A stretch of DNA of 13,882 nucleotides from an uncultured Prevotella sp. (GCA_947095945.1 CAMUQM010000037.1:1-13882), one strand, 5' to 3'; shown: positions 1-6,877, numbered from the stretch's first letter. Numbers and translations: made by a program. Notes: generated by a model from the sequence alone, not told the origin.

Positions 1-875
1 ATTTGAAGTCACCAGTTATCCTTCAGGTTTCTAAGGGTGCCCGTAAGTATGCTAATCAGACCCTTCTTCGTTACCTTGCTGAGGGTGCAGTAGAGTATGC
101 TAAGGAGTTGGGTTGCCACCATCCAGAGATTGCACTTCACCTTGATCATGGTGATAGCTTCGAGACTTGCAAGAGCTGTGTAGACTTCGGTTTCTCTTCT
201 GTAATGATCGATGGTTCTGCTCTTCCTTATGAGGAGAATATCGCACTCACAAAGAAGGTTGTTGAGTACGCTCACCAGTTCGATGTAACTGTTGAGGCTG
301 AGCTCGGTGTACTTGCTGGTGTTGAGGATGACGTTGTTGCTGAGGTTTCTCACTACACAAAGCCAGAGGAGGTTGTTGATTTTGCTACTCGTACAGGTTG
401 CGATTCTTTGGCTATCTCTATCGGTACTTCTCATGGAGCTTACAAGTTCACTCCAGAGCAGTGTACACGTGACCCAAAGACAGGTCGCCTTGTTCCTCCT
501 CCATTGGCATTCGACGTGTTGAAGGCTATTGAGGAGCAGCTCCCAGGTTTCCCAATCGTTCTCCACGGTTCTTCTTCAGTTCCTCAGGAGTATGTTGACC
601 TTATCAACCAGTATGGTGGTAAGATGCCAAACGCAGTTGGTATTCCAGAGGAGGAGCTTCGTCAGGCTTCTAAGAGTGCTGTTTGTAAGATTAACATCGA
701 CTCTGACTCTCGTCTTGCATTCACCGCTGGTGTTCGTCAGACATTCGTTGAGCACCCAGAGTACTTCGACCCACGTCAGTACTGTGGTAAGGCTCGTGAG
801 TACATGGAGCAGCTTTACAAGCATAAGATTACTAATGTTCTTGGTTCTGAGAACAAGCTTGCTAACCTCGACTAA
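1..875 (+). CDS. fba: Class II fructose-1,6-bisphosphate aldolase (5' truncated by window edge)
   Basis: This enzyme reversibly cleaves fructose-1,6-bisphosphate to dihydroxyacetone phosphate and glyceraldehyde-3-phosphate in cytosolic glycolysis and gluconeogenesis. About 290 residues are present; the family is usually somewhat over 300, so a short N-terminal piece lies upstream of the window and the TTG at 3 is an internal Leu codon, not a start. Visible class II (zinc) signatures are LDHGDS (about nt 139-156, with a zinc-ligand His), EAELG (about 292-306), GTSHGAYK (about 423-446) and LHGSSS (about 561-578), the last two carrying further metal-ligand His residues. NIDSDSR (about nt 690-710) is the phosphate-binding segment. 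A terminator follows 35 bp downstream. Codon use is strongly biased (many GCT, GGT, CGT codons), as in highly expressed genes. Family assignment is firm from the motifs. Confidence 0.95.
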   Translation, partial: LKSPVILQVSKGARKYANQTLLRYLAEGAVEYAKELGCHHPEIALHLDHGDSFETCKSCVDFGFSSVMIDGSALPYEENIALTKKVVEYAHQFDVTVEAELGVLAGVEDDVVAEVSHYTKPEEVVDFATRTGCDSLAISIGTSHGAYKFTPEQCTRDPKTGRLVPPPLAFDVLKAIEEQLPGFPIVLHGSSSVPQEYVDLINQYGGKMPNAVGIPEEELRQASKSAVCKINIDSDSRLAFTAGVRQTFVEHPEYFDPRQYCGKAREYMEQLYKHKITNVLGSENKLANLD

Positions 876-910
876 TCGTCTGTTGAGGTCTGCTTGACCA
901 AATAAAATAT

Positions 911-950
911 AAGCGGCAGCTTTCCTTTGGTGAGCTGTCGCTTTTCCTTT
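911..950 (+). terminator. Rho-independent terminator of the aldolase gene
   Basis: The 11-nt arms AAGCGGCAGCT (911-921) and AGCTGTCGCTT (933-943) pair with one G-U wobble, and a T-rich tail follows (TTCCTTTATG). It lies 35 bp after the aldolase stop codon. Confidence 0.8.
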
Positions 951-999
951 ATGTTGCTTTCTAATAGGCAGTACCTCGTAGGTTAGGATAGGGAATAAG

Positions 1000-1037
1000 C
1001 AACAGCCCCACATGGAAAGAACCATGCGGGGCTGTTG
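1000..1037 (-). terminator. Strong hairpin between convergent fba and nnr, probable nnr terminator
   Basis: The 16-nt arms 1000-1015 and 1022-1037 pair along their full length with one wobble around a 6-nt loop. The hairpin sits 21 bp after the nnr stop codon. The tail on either strand is only weakly T-rich, so it could act as a bidirectional barrier between the convergent genes and not as a classical one-way terminator. The aldolase already has its own hairpin, so I assign this one mainly to nnr. Confidence 0.65.
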
Positions 1038-1057
1038 TTTATACTTGAAAAGCTTTG

Positions 1058-2575
1058 TTAATCGTCTAAAAGTTTGAAGGCTTTTGGGAGATAGTTAATA
1101 ATATCCCCAGCAATAAGGCTTTCCTTACCTAACTCCTTTACCGCTAAGTCGCCAGCAAGACCGTGGAGGTACATACCTACCATACAAGCGTTCTGCTGGT
1201 GATAGCCACGAGCAAGAAGTGCTGTGATAATTCCTGTGAGAACATCACCACTACCAGCTGTTGCCATGCCGCTGTTACCTGTAGAATTGAAGATAACGTT
1301 TCCATTCGGCAGACAGAGTGCGCTGTTGTGTCCCTTCAATATGATATAAGCTTGTAAGGACTTTGCCAATTCTCTTGCACGGTGAAGGCGCTCGTAATCG
1401 GCATTGGCAGGTGAACCTGTCAGTCGGTCGAGTTCCTTTGCATGAGGTGTCATTATGATGCCCTTTGGTAGTTGCTGCATCCATGCACGATGACTTGCAA
1501 GGATGTTTAAGGCATCAGCATCAGCAACGATAGGACATTGTGCACGTCTTATCTGTGCAATCATTGCAATCGCTGTAGTTTCTTGTCTACCCAATCCCGG
1601 ACCTATTGCCAGTGCATCAAAGTCGTCAGTATCAACCGCTTCAGTGAAAGCAGTCTCCTCATGGTCCATTTGTAGTATAGCTTCTGGTACGGAAACCTGC
1701 ATGATGTCATAGTTCTTCTTCGGTGTATGCACTGTTACCTTGCCCACGCCACTGCGCAAACAGGCACGTGTTGTAAGGATAGCAGCTCCCGACATGCCGT
1801 AACTTCCGGCAATGATAAGGGCGTTTCCCATGTCTCCCTTGTGTGCGAAGTCATCCCGATGAAGCAGACGTGAGCGGATGTCACTCTCTTCCAATACGTA
1901 ATATTGTGCTTCAGACTTTTGGATGTACTCCTGACTCAGACGAATATCCAGCACCTTTACTCTACCGATGAACTGCTGTGCATCGCTGAAGAGGAAAGAG
2001 AGTTTCTTCTCATGGAGTGTTAATGTGAGCGTTGCATGGATGATATTTGCACGTACGTTATACGTGTTGTCCTCAGCCATCAGACCAGATGGGATGTCAA
2101 TACTCACAACCTTTGCTGGACTTTGGTTGATATACTTCACTAACGAAGCAAATCCGCCAGCTAAAGGCTTGTTGAGTCCAGACCCGAAGAGACCGTCAAT
2201 GACCAGTGTGTCAGCAGTTAGTTCGGGTGGATCAAACTTAGCCGTAATCTCCGTGAAGTCCTTTGCATGCTTTCCTTCAAGCAGTCGCTGACGGTTCGTC
2301 ACGCAGTCTTCAGAAAGATGATTGGTGATATTGAAGAGGAAAGTACTAACCTTATAGCCTTCGTTTATCAGCAGACGTGCCACAGCAAGAGCATCACCGC
2401 CATTGTTGCCGGGACCAGCAAAGACAACAACGGGCGTATGTGTGGTCCACTCCTCGGTGATAGCACGAGTAATGGCTTTTGCTGCACGTTCCATTAGGTC
2501 AACCGACTTGATGGGTTCGTGTTCTATAGTGTATCTGTCCAGTTCGTGAATCTGGGCACTTGTAAATATCTTCAT
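1058..2575 (-). CDS. nnr: Bifunctional NAD(P)H-hydrate epimerase / ADP-dependent dehydratase
   Basis: This is a metabolite-repair enzyme. The N-terminal YjeF-N domain epimerises R- and S-NAD(P)H hydrate, and the C-terminal ribokinase-like domain dehydrates the S form back to NAD(P)H using ADP. At 505 residues it has the normal length of the fused form. Epimerase domain, about 1-215: GPGNNGGD at 54-61, then VIDGLFGSGL and IDIPSG. Dehydratase domain, about 225-505: KGDMGNALIIAGSYGMSGAA, AIGPGLG, ADADALN, TPHAKE, and GSGD at 441-444 with the expected catalytic Asp 444. Start is the ATG at 2575, at the natural N-terminus of the epimerase. The gene is monocistronic, divergent from hpt and convergent with fba. 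No disruption is seen. Confidence 0.95.
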   Translation of the reverse strand: MKIFTSAQIHELDRYTIEHEPIKSVDLMERAAKAITRAITEEWTTHTPVVVFAGPGNNGGDALAVARLLINEGYKVSTFLFNITNHLSEDCVTNRQRLLEGKHAKDFTEITAKFDPPELTADTLVIDGLFGSGLNKPLAGGFASLVKYINQSPAKVVSIDIPSGLMAEDNTYNVRANIIHATLTLTLHEKKLSFLFSDAQQFIGRVKVLDIRLSQEYIQKSEAQYYVLEESDIRSRLLHRDDFAHKGDMGNALIIAGSYGMSGAAILTTRACLRSGVGKVTVHTPKKNYDIMQVSVPEAILQMDHEETAFTEAVDTDDFDALAIGPGLGRQETTAIAMIAQIRRAQCPIVADADALNILASHRAWMQQLPKGIIMTPHAKELDRLTGSPANADYERLHRARELAKSLQAYIILKGHNSALCLPNGNVIFNSTGNSGMATAGSGDVLTGIITALLARGYHQQNACMVGMYLHGLAGDLAVKELGKESLIAGDIINYLPKAFKLLDD

Positions 2576-2583
2576 ATCGATGG

Positions 2584-2591
2584 CAAATTTA
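2584..2591 (-). promoter_or_regulatory. Candidate -7 box for nnr
   Basis: On the minus strand this reads TAAATTTG, matching the Bacteroidetes -7 consensus TAnnTTTG. No good TTTG is seen about 20 bp further upstream. Use of this box would give a very short or leaderless nnr transcript, because the start codon is only 9 bp away, so the call is tentative. Confidence 0.3.
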
Positions 2592-2635
2592 CAAAATAAA
2601 TGCTAATCGTATGGGATAGTTTGGTATTATTTTCG

Positions 2636-2643
2636 TAATTTTG
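2636..2643 (+). promoter_or_regulatory. Candidate -7 box for the hpt-adk-obgE-pgeF operon
   Basis: The sequence TAATTTTG matches TAnnTTTG and lies 23 bp before the hpt ATG. A TTTG at 2620-2623 is too close for a normal -33 element, so the upstream half is weak. Position and orientation fit the operon promoter. Confidence 0.5.
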
Positions 2644-2666
2644 CGCTAAATTATAAATAAAGAAGC

Positions 2667-3206
2667 ATGAGTCGAGTAACAATTAAGGACAAAACGTTTG
2701 AGATTTCTATTCCTGAAGCAAAGATTCTGGAGAGAGTGAAGCTGGTCGCAGACCGCATAAACAAGGATTTTGAAGGTAAGACTCCGCTCTTTCTTGCGGT
2801 GCTGAATGGCTCGTTCATGTATGCCTCAGACTTGATGAAGCATATTACCATTCCATGTGAGATTTCCTTTGTGAAATTAGCTTCTTATCAGGGTACTACT
2901 TCAACAGGAACCATAAAGGAGATTATCGGTCTGAATGAAGATATCCGTGGAAGAGAGGTTATCATCGTTGAGGACATTGTTGATACGGGTGCAACTATGA
3001 TGCGTATGCTCGAATCACTTGGAACACGTGAGCCTGCTGGTCTGCATATCACAACCTTGCTGTTGAAGCCGGGAAAACTCACTGTGCCTTTGAATATAGA
3101 ATATGCTGCAATTGAGATACCTAATGATTTTATCGTGGGCTATGGACTCGACTATGATCAAGAAGGTCGCAACTTGAGAGATATTTATACTTTAGTACAA
3201 GAATAA
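2667..3206 (+). CDS. hpt: Hypoxanthine (guanine) phosphoribosyltransferase
   Basis: This cytosolic purine-salvage enzyme transfers phosphoribose from PRPP to hypoxanthine or guanine, giving IMP or GMP. At 179 residues it has the normal length. The PRPP-binding loop EDIVDTGATM lies at about residues 100-110 and is preceded by the typical hydrophobic strand VIIV. The N-terminal LNGSFMYASDL segment and the C-terminal VGYGLDYDQEGRNLRD segment are those of the HPRT family. The ATG at 2667 follows an A-rich leader. The stop codon TAA shares its last A with the ATG of adk, so the two genes are probably translationally coupled. It is the first gene of a five-gene block. Family assignment is certain; whether guanine or hypoxanthine is preferred cannot be read from sequence. 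Confidence 0.95.
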   Translation: MSRVTIKDKTFEISIPEAKILERVKLVADRINKDFEGKTPLFLAVLNGSFMYASDLMKHITIPCEISFVKLASYQGTTSTGTIKEIIGLNEDIRGREVIIVEDIVDTGATMMRMLESLGTREPAGLHITTLLLKPGKLTVPLNIEYAAIEIPNDFIVGYGLDYDQEGRNLRDIYTLVQE

Positions 3207-3778
3207 TGAAGAATATTGTAATTTTCGGTGCGCCGGGTGCTGGTAAAGGTACTCAGAGCGACAAGATGATTGAGAAGTATGGCTTCGGTCATATCTCTAC
3301 AGGTGACGTACTACGTAATGAAATCAAGAACGGTACGGAACTTGGTAAGACTGCAAAAGGATACATTGACAATGGCCAGCTCATTCCAGATGAGTTGATG
3401 ATTGATATTCTTGCAAGCGTATACGACAGCTTTGGCAAGGAACATAAGGGTGTAATCTTTGATGGTTTCCCACGTACTATCCCACAAGCTGAGGCTTTGA
3501 AGAAGATGTTAGCTGAGCGTGGTCACAGCGTAGCAGCTATGGTTGAACTTTTCGTACCAGAGGATGAGTTGATGAAGCGTCTGCTTTTCCGTGGTCAGCA
3601 GAGCGGTCGTTCTGATGATAATGAGGAGACAATCAAGAAGCGCCTCAATGTTTACAACAACCAGACCTCTCCTTTGATTGATTGGTATGAGGGTGAGAAG
3701 ATTCATCATCATGTTGAGGGTCTCGGTACAGTTGAAGAAATCTTTGCACGTATTGAGTCTGTTATAGATAATCTGTAG
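3206..3778 (+). CDS. adk: Adenylate kinase
   Basis: The enzyme catalyses ATP + AMP to 2 ADP and balances the adenylate pool in the cytosol. The P-loop GAPGAGKGT is at residues 8-16, the FDGFPRT motif of the AMP site at about 84-91, and the RGQQSGRSDDNEETIKKR stretch covering the lid hinge at about 128-145. The lid is of the short type without zinc-binding cysteines, which explains the 190-residue length. It overlaps hpt by 1 nt. Downstream, only 4 nt separate its TAG from the first 7-nt repeat of the inverted-repeat element that divides it from obgE. Confidence 0.96.
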   Translation: MKNIVIFGAPGAGKGTQSDKMIEKYGFGHISTGDVLRNEIKNGTELGKTAKGYIDNGQLIPDELMIDILASVYDSFGKEHKGVIFDGFPRTIPQAEALKKMLAERGHSVAAMVELFVPEDELMKRLLFRGQQSGRSDDNEETIKKRLNVYNNQTSPLIDWYEGEKIHHHVEGLGTVEEIFARIESVIDNL

Positions 3779-3789
3779 ACTTTTTTGAC

Positions 3790-3836
3790 CTTTGACCTTT
3801 GAGGTTTGAACTTTGAACTTTATGATTTGTACTGTA
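3790..3836 (+). repeat. Left arm of 47-bp inverted repeat (heptad repeats plus 19-bp core)
   Basis: It is built from the 7-nt units CTTTGAC, CTTTGAG, GTTTGAA and CTTTGAA, followed by the core 3818-3836 (CTTTATGATTTGTACTGTA). It matches the reverse complement of 4221-4267 at 42 of 47 positions; the 19-bp core is perfect, and the inner 32 bp differ at one position. A further related unit, TTTTGAC, precedes it at 3783-3789. The last base is the A of the start codon of the enclosed gene. Confidence 0.9.
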
Positions 3837-4210
3837 TGTTGGAGAGAAAAATCGTAGAGAATGATATCTATATCTTATCAAAGAGTTTTGCATTGAGGGT
3901 TGTACGGTTATATAAGAACCTAATTAATGAACATAAGGAATATGTTCTTTCACGGCAACTTCTCCGTTCTGGAACGAGTATTGGTGCGAATGTTCATGAA
4001 GGAAAGAACGCTCAAAGTCGTGCCGACTTTTGTAGTAAGATGAATATCGCTTTGAAAGAAGCAACAGAGTCAAACTATTGGATTGATTTATTAAGGGAAG
4101 CAGAATATATTAATGAGTCAGAGTTTAAATCCTTGTCAGAAGATTGTCAAAAGATAGAAGCTGTCTTGACAAAGATCGTTAAAACTACTCGTTCTTCTCT
4201 TAATCAATAA
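3836..4210 (+). CDS. Four-helix-bundle protein of the 23S-rRNA-intervening-sequence family
   Basis: This 124-residue, probably all-helical protein carries the family signature QLLRSGTSIGANVHEG (41-56), then DFCSKMNIALKEATES (64-79) and YWIDLL (81-86). Members occur inside intervening sequences of 23S rRNA genes and as scattered genes in Bacteroidetes; relatives include the accessory protein Avd of diversity-generating retroelements. Molecular function is unknown, and nucleic-acid binding is only suggested. I chose the ATG at 3836 over an upstream in-frame TTG at 3806, because the TTG would make the protein begin inside the DNA repeat. The gene fills the space between the inverted-repeat arms almost exactly (stop at 4210, right arm from 4221). 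Its base composition is more AT-rich than that of adk and obgE, consistent with acquisition. Confidence 0.85.
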   Translation: MLERKIVENDIYILSKSFALRVVRLYKNLINEHKEYVLSRQLLRSGTSIGANVHEGKNAQSRADFCSKMNIALKEATESNYWIDLLREAEYINESEFKSLSEDCQKIEAVLTKIVKTTRSSLNQ

Positions 4211-4220
4211 TATTTCAAGC

Positions 4221-4267
4221 TACAGTACAAATCATAAAGGTCAAAGTTCAAAATTCAAAGTTTAAAG
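4221..4267 (-). repeat. Right arm of 47-bp inverted repeat, reaching the obgE start codon
   Basis: This is the reverse complement of the left arm 3790-3836. The perfect core is TACAGTACAAATCATAAAG (4221-4239), followed by the units GTCAAAG, TTCAAAA, TTCAAAG and TTTAAAG. It ends at 4267, directly before the obgE ATG at 4268, so it supplies the whole proximal leader of obgE. Confidence 0.9.
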
Positions 4268-5437
4268 ATGGAAAGTAATTTTGTTGATTATGTAAAGATA
4301 TACTGCCGCTCCGGCAAGGGTGGTAGAGGCTCTATGCACCTTCGTCATGTGAAGTATAACCCTAATGGCGGACCAGATGGTGGTGATGGTGGTAAGGGTG
4401 GAAGTGTTTATCTGCGTGGTAACCACAATTACTGGACACTGCTGCACCTGAAGTTCCAACGTCATATCTATGCGGAGCACGGAGGTAATGGTGGTCGTGA
4501 CAAATGCCATGGTACAGACGGTAAGGATGTTTATATCGACGTACCTTGTGGCACAGTAGTCTACGATGCCGAGACTGGTAAGTATGTCTGCGATGTTATG
4601 CATGACGGGCAGACGGTGATGCTGTTGAAAGGTGGACGTGGTGGATTGGGTAACTTCCAGTTCCGCACAGCAACCAATCAGGCTCCACGCTATGCACAAC
4701 CGGGTGAACCGATGCAGGAAATGACCGTTATCCTTGAGTTGAAGCTGTTAGCCGATGTCGGTTTGGTGGGCTTCCCAAATGCGGGTAAGTCAACTCTGCT
4801 GTCTTCACTCTCAAGTGCAAAGCCAAAGATTGCTAACTATCCTTTTACGACGATGGAACCATCGTTGGGTATTGTCAGCTATCGTGACAACCAGAGTTTC
4901 GTTATGGCTGATATTCCGGGTATCATTGAGGGAGCCAGTGAAGGTAAGGGACTCGGCTTGCGTTTCCTCCGTCATATCGAGCGCAACTCTCTTTTGCTTT
5001 TTATGGTACCGGGTGATACAGACGATATCAAGCGTGAGTATGAGATATTGCTGAATGAGTTGCAGCAGTTTAATCCAGAGATGGTCGACAAGCATCGTGT
5101 CTTGGCAGTAACGAAAAGCGACCTTCTTGATGATGAACTCATTGAGATGCTTCGTGAAACTCTACCAACTGATATTCCTGTTGTCTTTATCTCAGCAGTT
5201 ACTGGACAGGGAATTGATGAGTTGAAGGATATTCTTTGGAAGGAACTGAATGCAGAGAGTAATAAGCTACAGGGCATTCTTTCAGAAGATACTCTTGTTC
5301 ATCGTGATAAGGACATGACACGTTTTGCAGCCGAGTTAGAGGCTGAGAATGCTGATATTGATGATGTTGAAGAGGTGGGTATTGACGAATTGGATGAGGT
5401 GGAAGACCTTGAAGATTTTGAATATACGGATGATTAA
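4268..5437 (+). CDS. obgE: Obg-family GTPase (ribosome assembly, large subunit)
   Basis: This essential GTPase acts in late 50S subunit assembly and in stress and growth control. The glycine-rich Obg fold spans about 1-158 ([20 protein letters not shown] and further GG repeats). The G domain has G1 GFPNAGKS at 168-175, switch [13 protein letters not shown]3 DIPG at 215-218, G4 TKSD at 282-285, and G5 SAVTG at 309-313. The C-terminal tail (about 358-389) is very acidic, as in many Obg proteins. At 389 residues it is of normal length. Its leader is the right arm of the inverted repeat. The last 8 nt overlap the start of pgeF, which suggests translational coupling. Confidence 0.97.
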   Translation: MESNFVDYVKIYCRSGKGGRGSMHLRHVKYNPNGGPDGGDGGKGGSVYLRGNHNYWTLLHLKFQRHIYAEHGGNGGRDKCHGTDGKDVYIDVPCGTVVYDAETGKYVCDVMHDGQTVMLLKGGRGGLGNFQFRTATNQAPRYAQPGEPMQEMTVILELKLLADVGLVGFPNAGKSTLLSSLSSAKPKIANYPFTTMEPSLGIVSYRDNQSFVMADIPGIIEGASEGKGLGLRFLRHIERNSLLLFMVPGDTDDIKREYEILLNELQQFNPEMVDKHRVLAVTKSDLLDDELIEMLRETLPTDIPVVFISAVTGQGIDELKDILWKELNAESNKLQGILSEDTLVHRDKDMTRFAAELEAENADIDDVEEVGIDELDEVEDLEDFEYTDD

Positions 5438-6209
5438 GCCTGTTCTACATTACTTTAATCTTGCTGACGAGGTAGTCACCTTTAGCACTACCCGTCATGG
5501 CGGTGTCAGCAAGGGGTGTCTTGCTACGCTCAACATCAATCCTCATCGGGGTGATGAACCTTCTGCTGTGACCGAGAACCTGCAGGCTGTAGCCGCTGAG
5601 ATTGGTGTTGAGGCTGATAAGATAATCCGTCTGCATCAGATACATGAAACGCATTGTCTGACCGTAACGGATGATTTTCTGCATCTTTCGGCTGCAGAGC
5701 AATGCGAGATGGAAGAAGGAAAGGATGCTGTCGTTACCGATTGTCGTAACGTCTGTATTGGAGTTCATACAGCTGATTGTGTTCCCATTCTTTTTTATGA
5801 CCCTATTCATCGTGCCATTGGTGCAGCCCATGCTGGCTGGCGTGGTACGGTGCAGCGTATCGTTCAGCATACGCTTCGTAATATGACAAAACTGTATGGC
5901 ACAGACCCAAAGGAACTCAAAGCTGTTGTAGGGCCTTGTATTTCACAAAAGAATTTTGAGGTAGGGCAGGAAGTTTATGATGCTTTTTCGGCTGCAGGTT
6001 TCCCAATGGAGCGTATTGCACGGATGTATGCAAAATGGCATATTGACCTTCCGCTCTGTAATCAACTTCAGTTAGAAGAACTCGGTGTGCCAGCTTCTAA
6101 TATTCTTCAGTCAGCTATCTGCACCTATGACAACGCTTCCGTCTTCTTCTCTGCACGTATTCTTAAAGAAGGATTCGGCACTATCTATACAGGTATTGCC
6201 TTGAAGTAA
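5430..6209 (+). CDS. pgeF: Purine nucleoside phosphorylase / laccase-domain protein (YfiH family)
   Basis: Proteins of this family (multicopper polyphenol oxidoreductase laccase domain by old name) are zinc enzymes that phosphorolyse adenosine, inosine and guanosine and can deaminate adenosine; the E. coli member has also been linked to editing of peptidoglycan precursors. Expected metal and catalytic residues are present: His 69 in HQIH, Cys 117 in HTADC, and His 134 in [20 protein letters not shown] (168-180) and the C-terminal [13 protein letters not shown] are further signatures. The ATG at 5430 was chosen because the protein then starts at the family's usual N-terminus and has 259 residues; a longer in-frame reading would lie in obgE coding sequence. 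It is the last gene of the operon. Confidence 0.9.
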   Translation: MIKPVLHYFNLADEVVTFSTTRHGGVSKGCLATLNINPHRGDEPSAVTENLQAVAAEIGVEADKIIRLHQIHETHCLTVTDDFLHLSAAEQCEMEEGKDAVVTDCRNVCIGVHTADCVPILFYDPIHRAIGAAHAGWRGTVQRIVQHTLRNMTKLYGTDPKELKAVVGPCISQKNFEVGQEVYDAFSAAGFPMERIARMYAKWHIDLPLCNQLQLEELGVPASNILQSAICTYDNASVFFSARILKEGFGTIYTGIALK

Positions 6210-6238
6210 ATACCAATCTTATGGTCATTACGGAATTA

Positions 6239-6326
6239 TTTTCACGTAAATAAATATTTCTTGTCGTGAAAATAAATATTTATTTTCATGAAGATAAATA
6301 TTTTTTTTCATGAAAAGAATTTCAAA
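6239..6326. repeat. 22-bp palindromic tandem repeat, four units
   Basis: Units start at 6239, 6261, 6283 and 6305 with exact 22-bp period. The consensus combines the palindrome TTTTCATGAAAA with AATAAATATTT; the first two units carry CACG or CGTG in place of CATG, and the fourth is degenerate. It lies between the convergent genes pgeF and the plug-like gene. Confidence 0.85.
6274..6308 (+). terminator. Terminator of the hpt-pgeF operon, formed by two repeat units
   Basis: The arms AAATATTTATTTT (6274-6286) and AAGATAAATATTT (6291-6303) pair over 13 bp with one wobble around the loop CATG, and an uninterrupted T run (6301-6308) follows. This is a classical intrinsic terminator built from the tandem repeat, 65 bp after the pgeF stop codon. 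Confidence 0.7.
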
Positions 6327-6359
6327 ATAGGACGTTATTAAAGATGGTTGTGACTAATT

Positions 6360-6692
6360 TTATCTTATATAAATCTGCCCAGCCTTCTTGTTAGCCTTTG
6401 CCTTTTTCATCTCTTCCTGATGCTTTTGAATACGAGGCTTCAGATACTTCTTTGATTTTGTTGTAACCCTAATGATGCCGCCTGTGCGTGGATAAAATAA
6501 CTTTGTGAGGTCACCGTTCTTGATGACATCTACACTGATAATATCTTTTTGGTCAAGGTCATCGATACTCTGTACTTCAACTCCATCTATAAGATATACA
6601 GGAATATTCAGGCTATCTTGTTTTTCTTCTGTTTGTGCATTCATATTCAAACTTGCTATGAGTGCAATGATTAGGATAATAGATTTTCTCAT
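6360..6692 (-). CDS. Small secreted protein resembling an isolated TonB-receptor plug segment
   Basis: The product has 110 residues. Residues 1-19 form a clear signal peptide with a hydrophobic core ending in NA before Gln 20, so export to the periplasm is likely. The segment from about 31 (PVYLIDGVEVQSIDDL, then KDIISVDVIKNGD, YPRTGGIIRVTTKSKK) resembles the part of SusC/TonB-dependent receptor plug domains that reads roughly IDGV, nDIesieVlKd, yG.rganGvI.ittK. No beta-barrel follows; the C-terminus is a basic, Lys-rich tail. The start ATG at 6692 is supported by the signal peptide. It has its own promoter, separate from porT upstream. Function is unknown; it could be a truncated receptor relic or a dedicated small plug-fold protein. 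Confidence 0.75.
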   Translation of the reverse strand: MRKSIILIIALIASLNMNAQTEEKQDSLNIPVYLIDGVEVQSIDDLDQKDIISVDVIKNGDLTKLFYPRTGGIIRVTTKSKKYLKPRIQKHQEEMKKAKANKKAGQIYIR

Positions 6693-6779
6693 AATTTCTT
6701 TGATTTATGAACTTTGGTTTGTTATTCAGTAAATGTATAAGTTTATAAATTTAACCTATGCAATTTTGAAGTTGCGTTC

Positions 6780-6811
6780 CAAAGTTATATAAAAAGTGGT
6801 ATACAGACAAG
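6780..6811 (-). promoter_or_regulatory. Promoter of the plug-like gene
   Basis: On the minus strand, TTG (6810-6808), a 20-bp spacer, then TAACTTTG (6787-6780) match the Bacteroidetes -33/-7 consensus. The transcript would start near 6774 and have a leader of about 80 nt that begins with a copy of the porT terminator arm. Confidence 0.6.
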
Positions 6812-6828
6812 CAAAAAGTGGAGTTTTA

Positions 6829-6877
6829 ACAAAAAACCTACACAATTTTGAAGTCGAACTTCAAAATTGCGTAGGTT
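6829..6877 (-). terminator. Rho-independent terminator of the porT-like gene
   Basis: The 20-nt arms 6835-6854 and 6858-6877 pair with a single wobble around a 3-nt loop. On the minus strand the hairpin is followed by TTTTTTG. It lies 75 bp after the porT-like stop codon. Confidence 0.85.

Larger units (their letters stand above)
3783..4267 (+). mobile_element. IVS-like element: four-helix-bundle gene inside a long inverted repeat
   Basis: The whole adk-obgE gap is taken up by one compact unit. It consists of a left arm with 7-nt repeats and a unique core (3783-3836), an ORF of the rRNA-intervening-sequence protein family (3836-4210), 10 nt of spacer, and a right arm (4221-4267) that is the reverse complement of the left and ends exactly at the obgE ATG. 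In the transcript this would form a long stem with the ORF as its loop, the same architecture as intervening sequences known from 23S rRNA genes. No transposase and no clear target-site duplication are visible, so mobility is inferred from architecture and from its position between housekeeping genes. Confidence 0.55.

Noticed and set aside
576..1025. 149-codon minus-strand ORF overlapping the aldolase gene end
   Set aside because: It is an opposite-strand shadow of biased aldolase codons and crosses both intergenic hairpins.
3806..3835. Upstream in-frame TTG start for the four-helix-bundle gene
   Set aside because: The ten extra residues would be encoded by the heptad repeat and left-arm core; the ATG at 3836 is the better start.
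5349..5429. Longer N-terminus for PgeF starting inside obgE
   Set aside because: The extra 27 residues come from the obgE acidic tail read in another frame and have no family similarity; the ATG at 5430 fits the family.
6239..6326. CRISPR array
   Set aside because: The units are contiguous with no unique spacers, and there are no cas genes.
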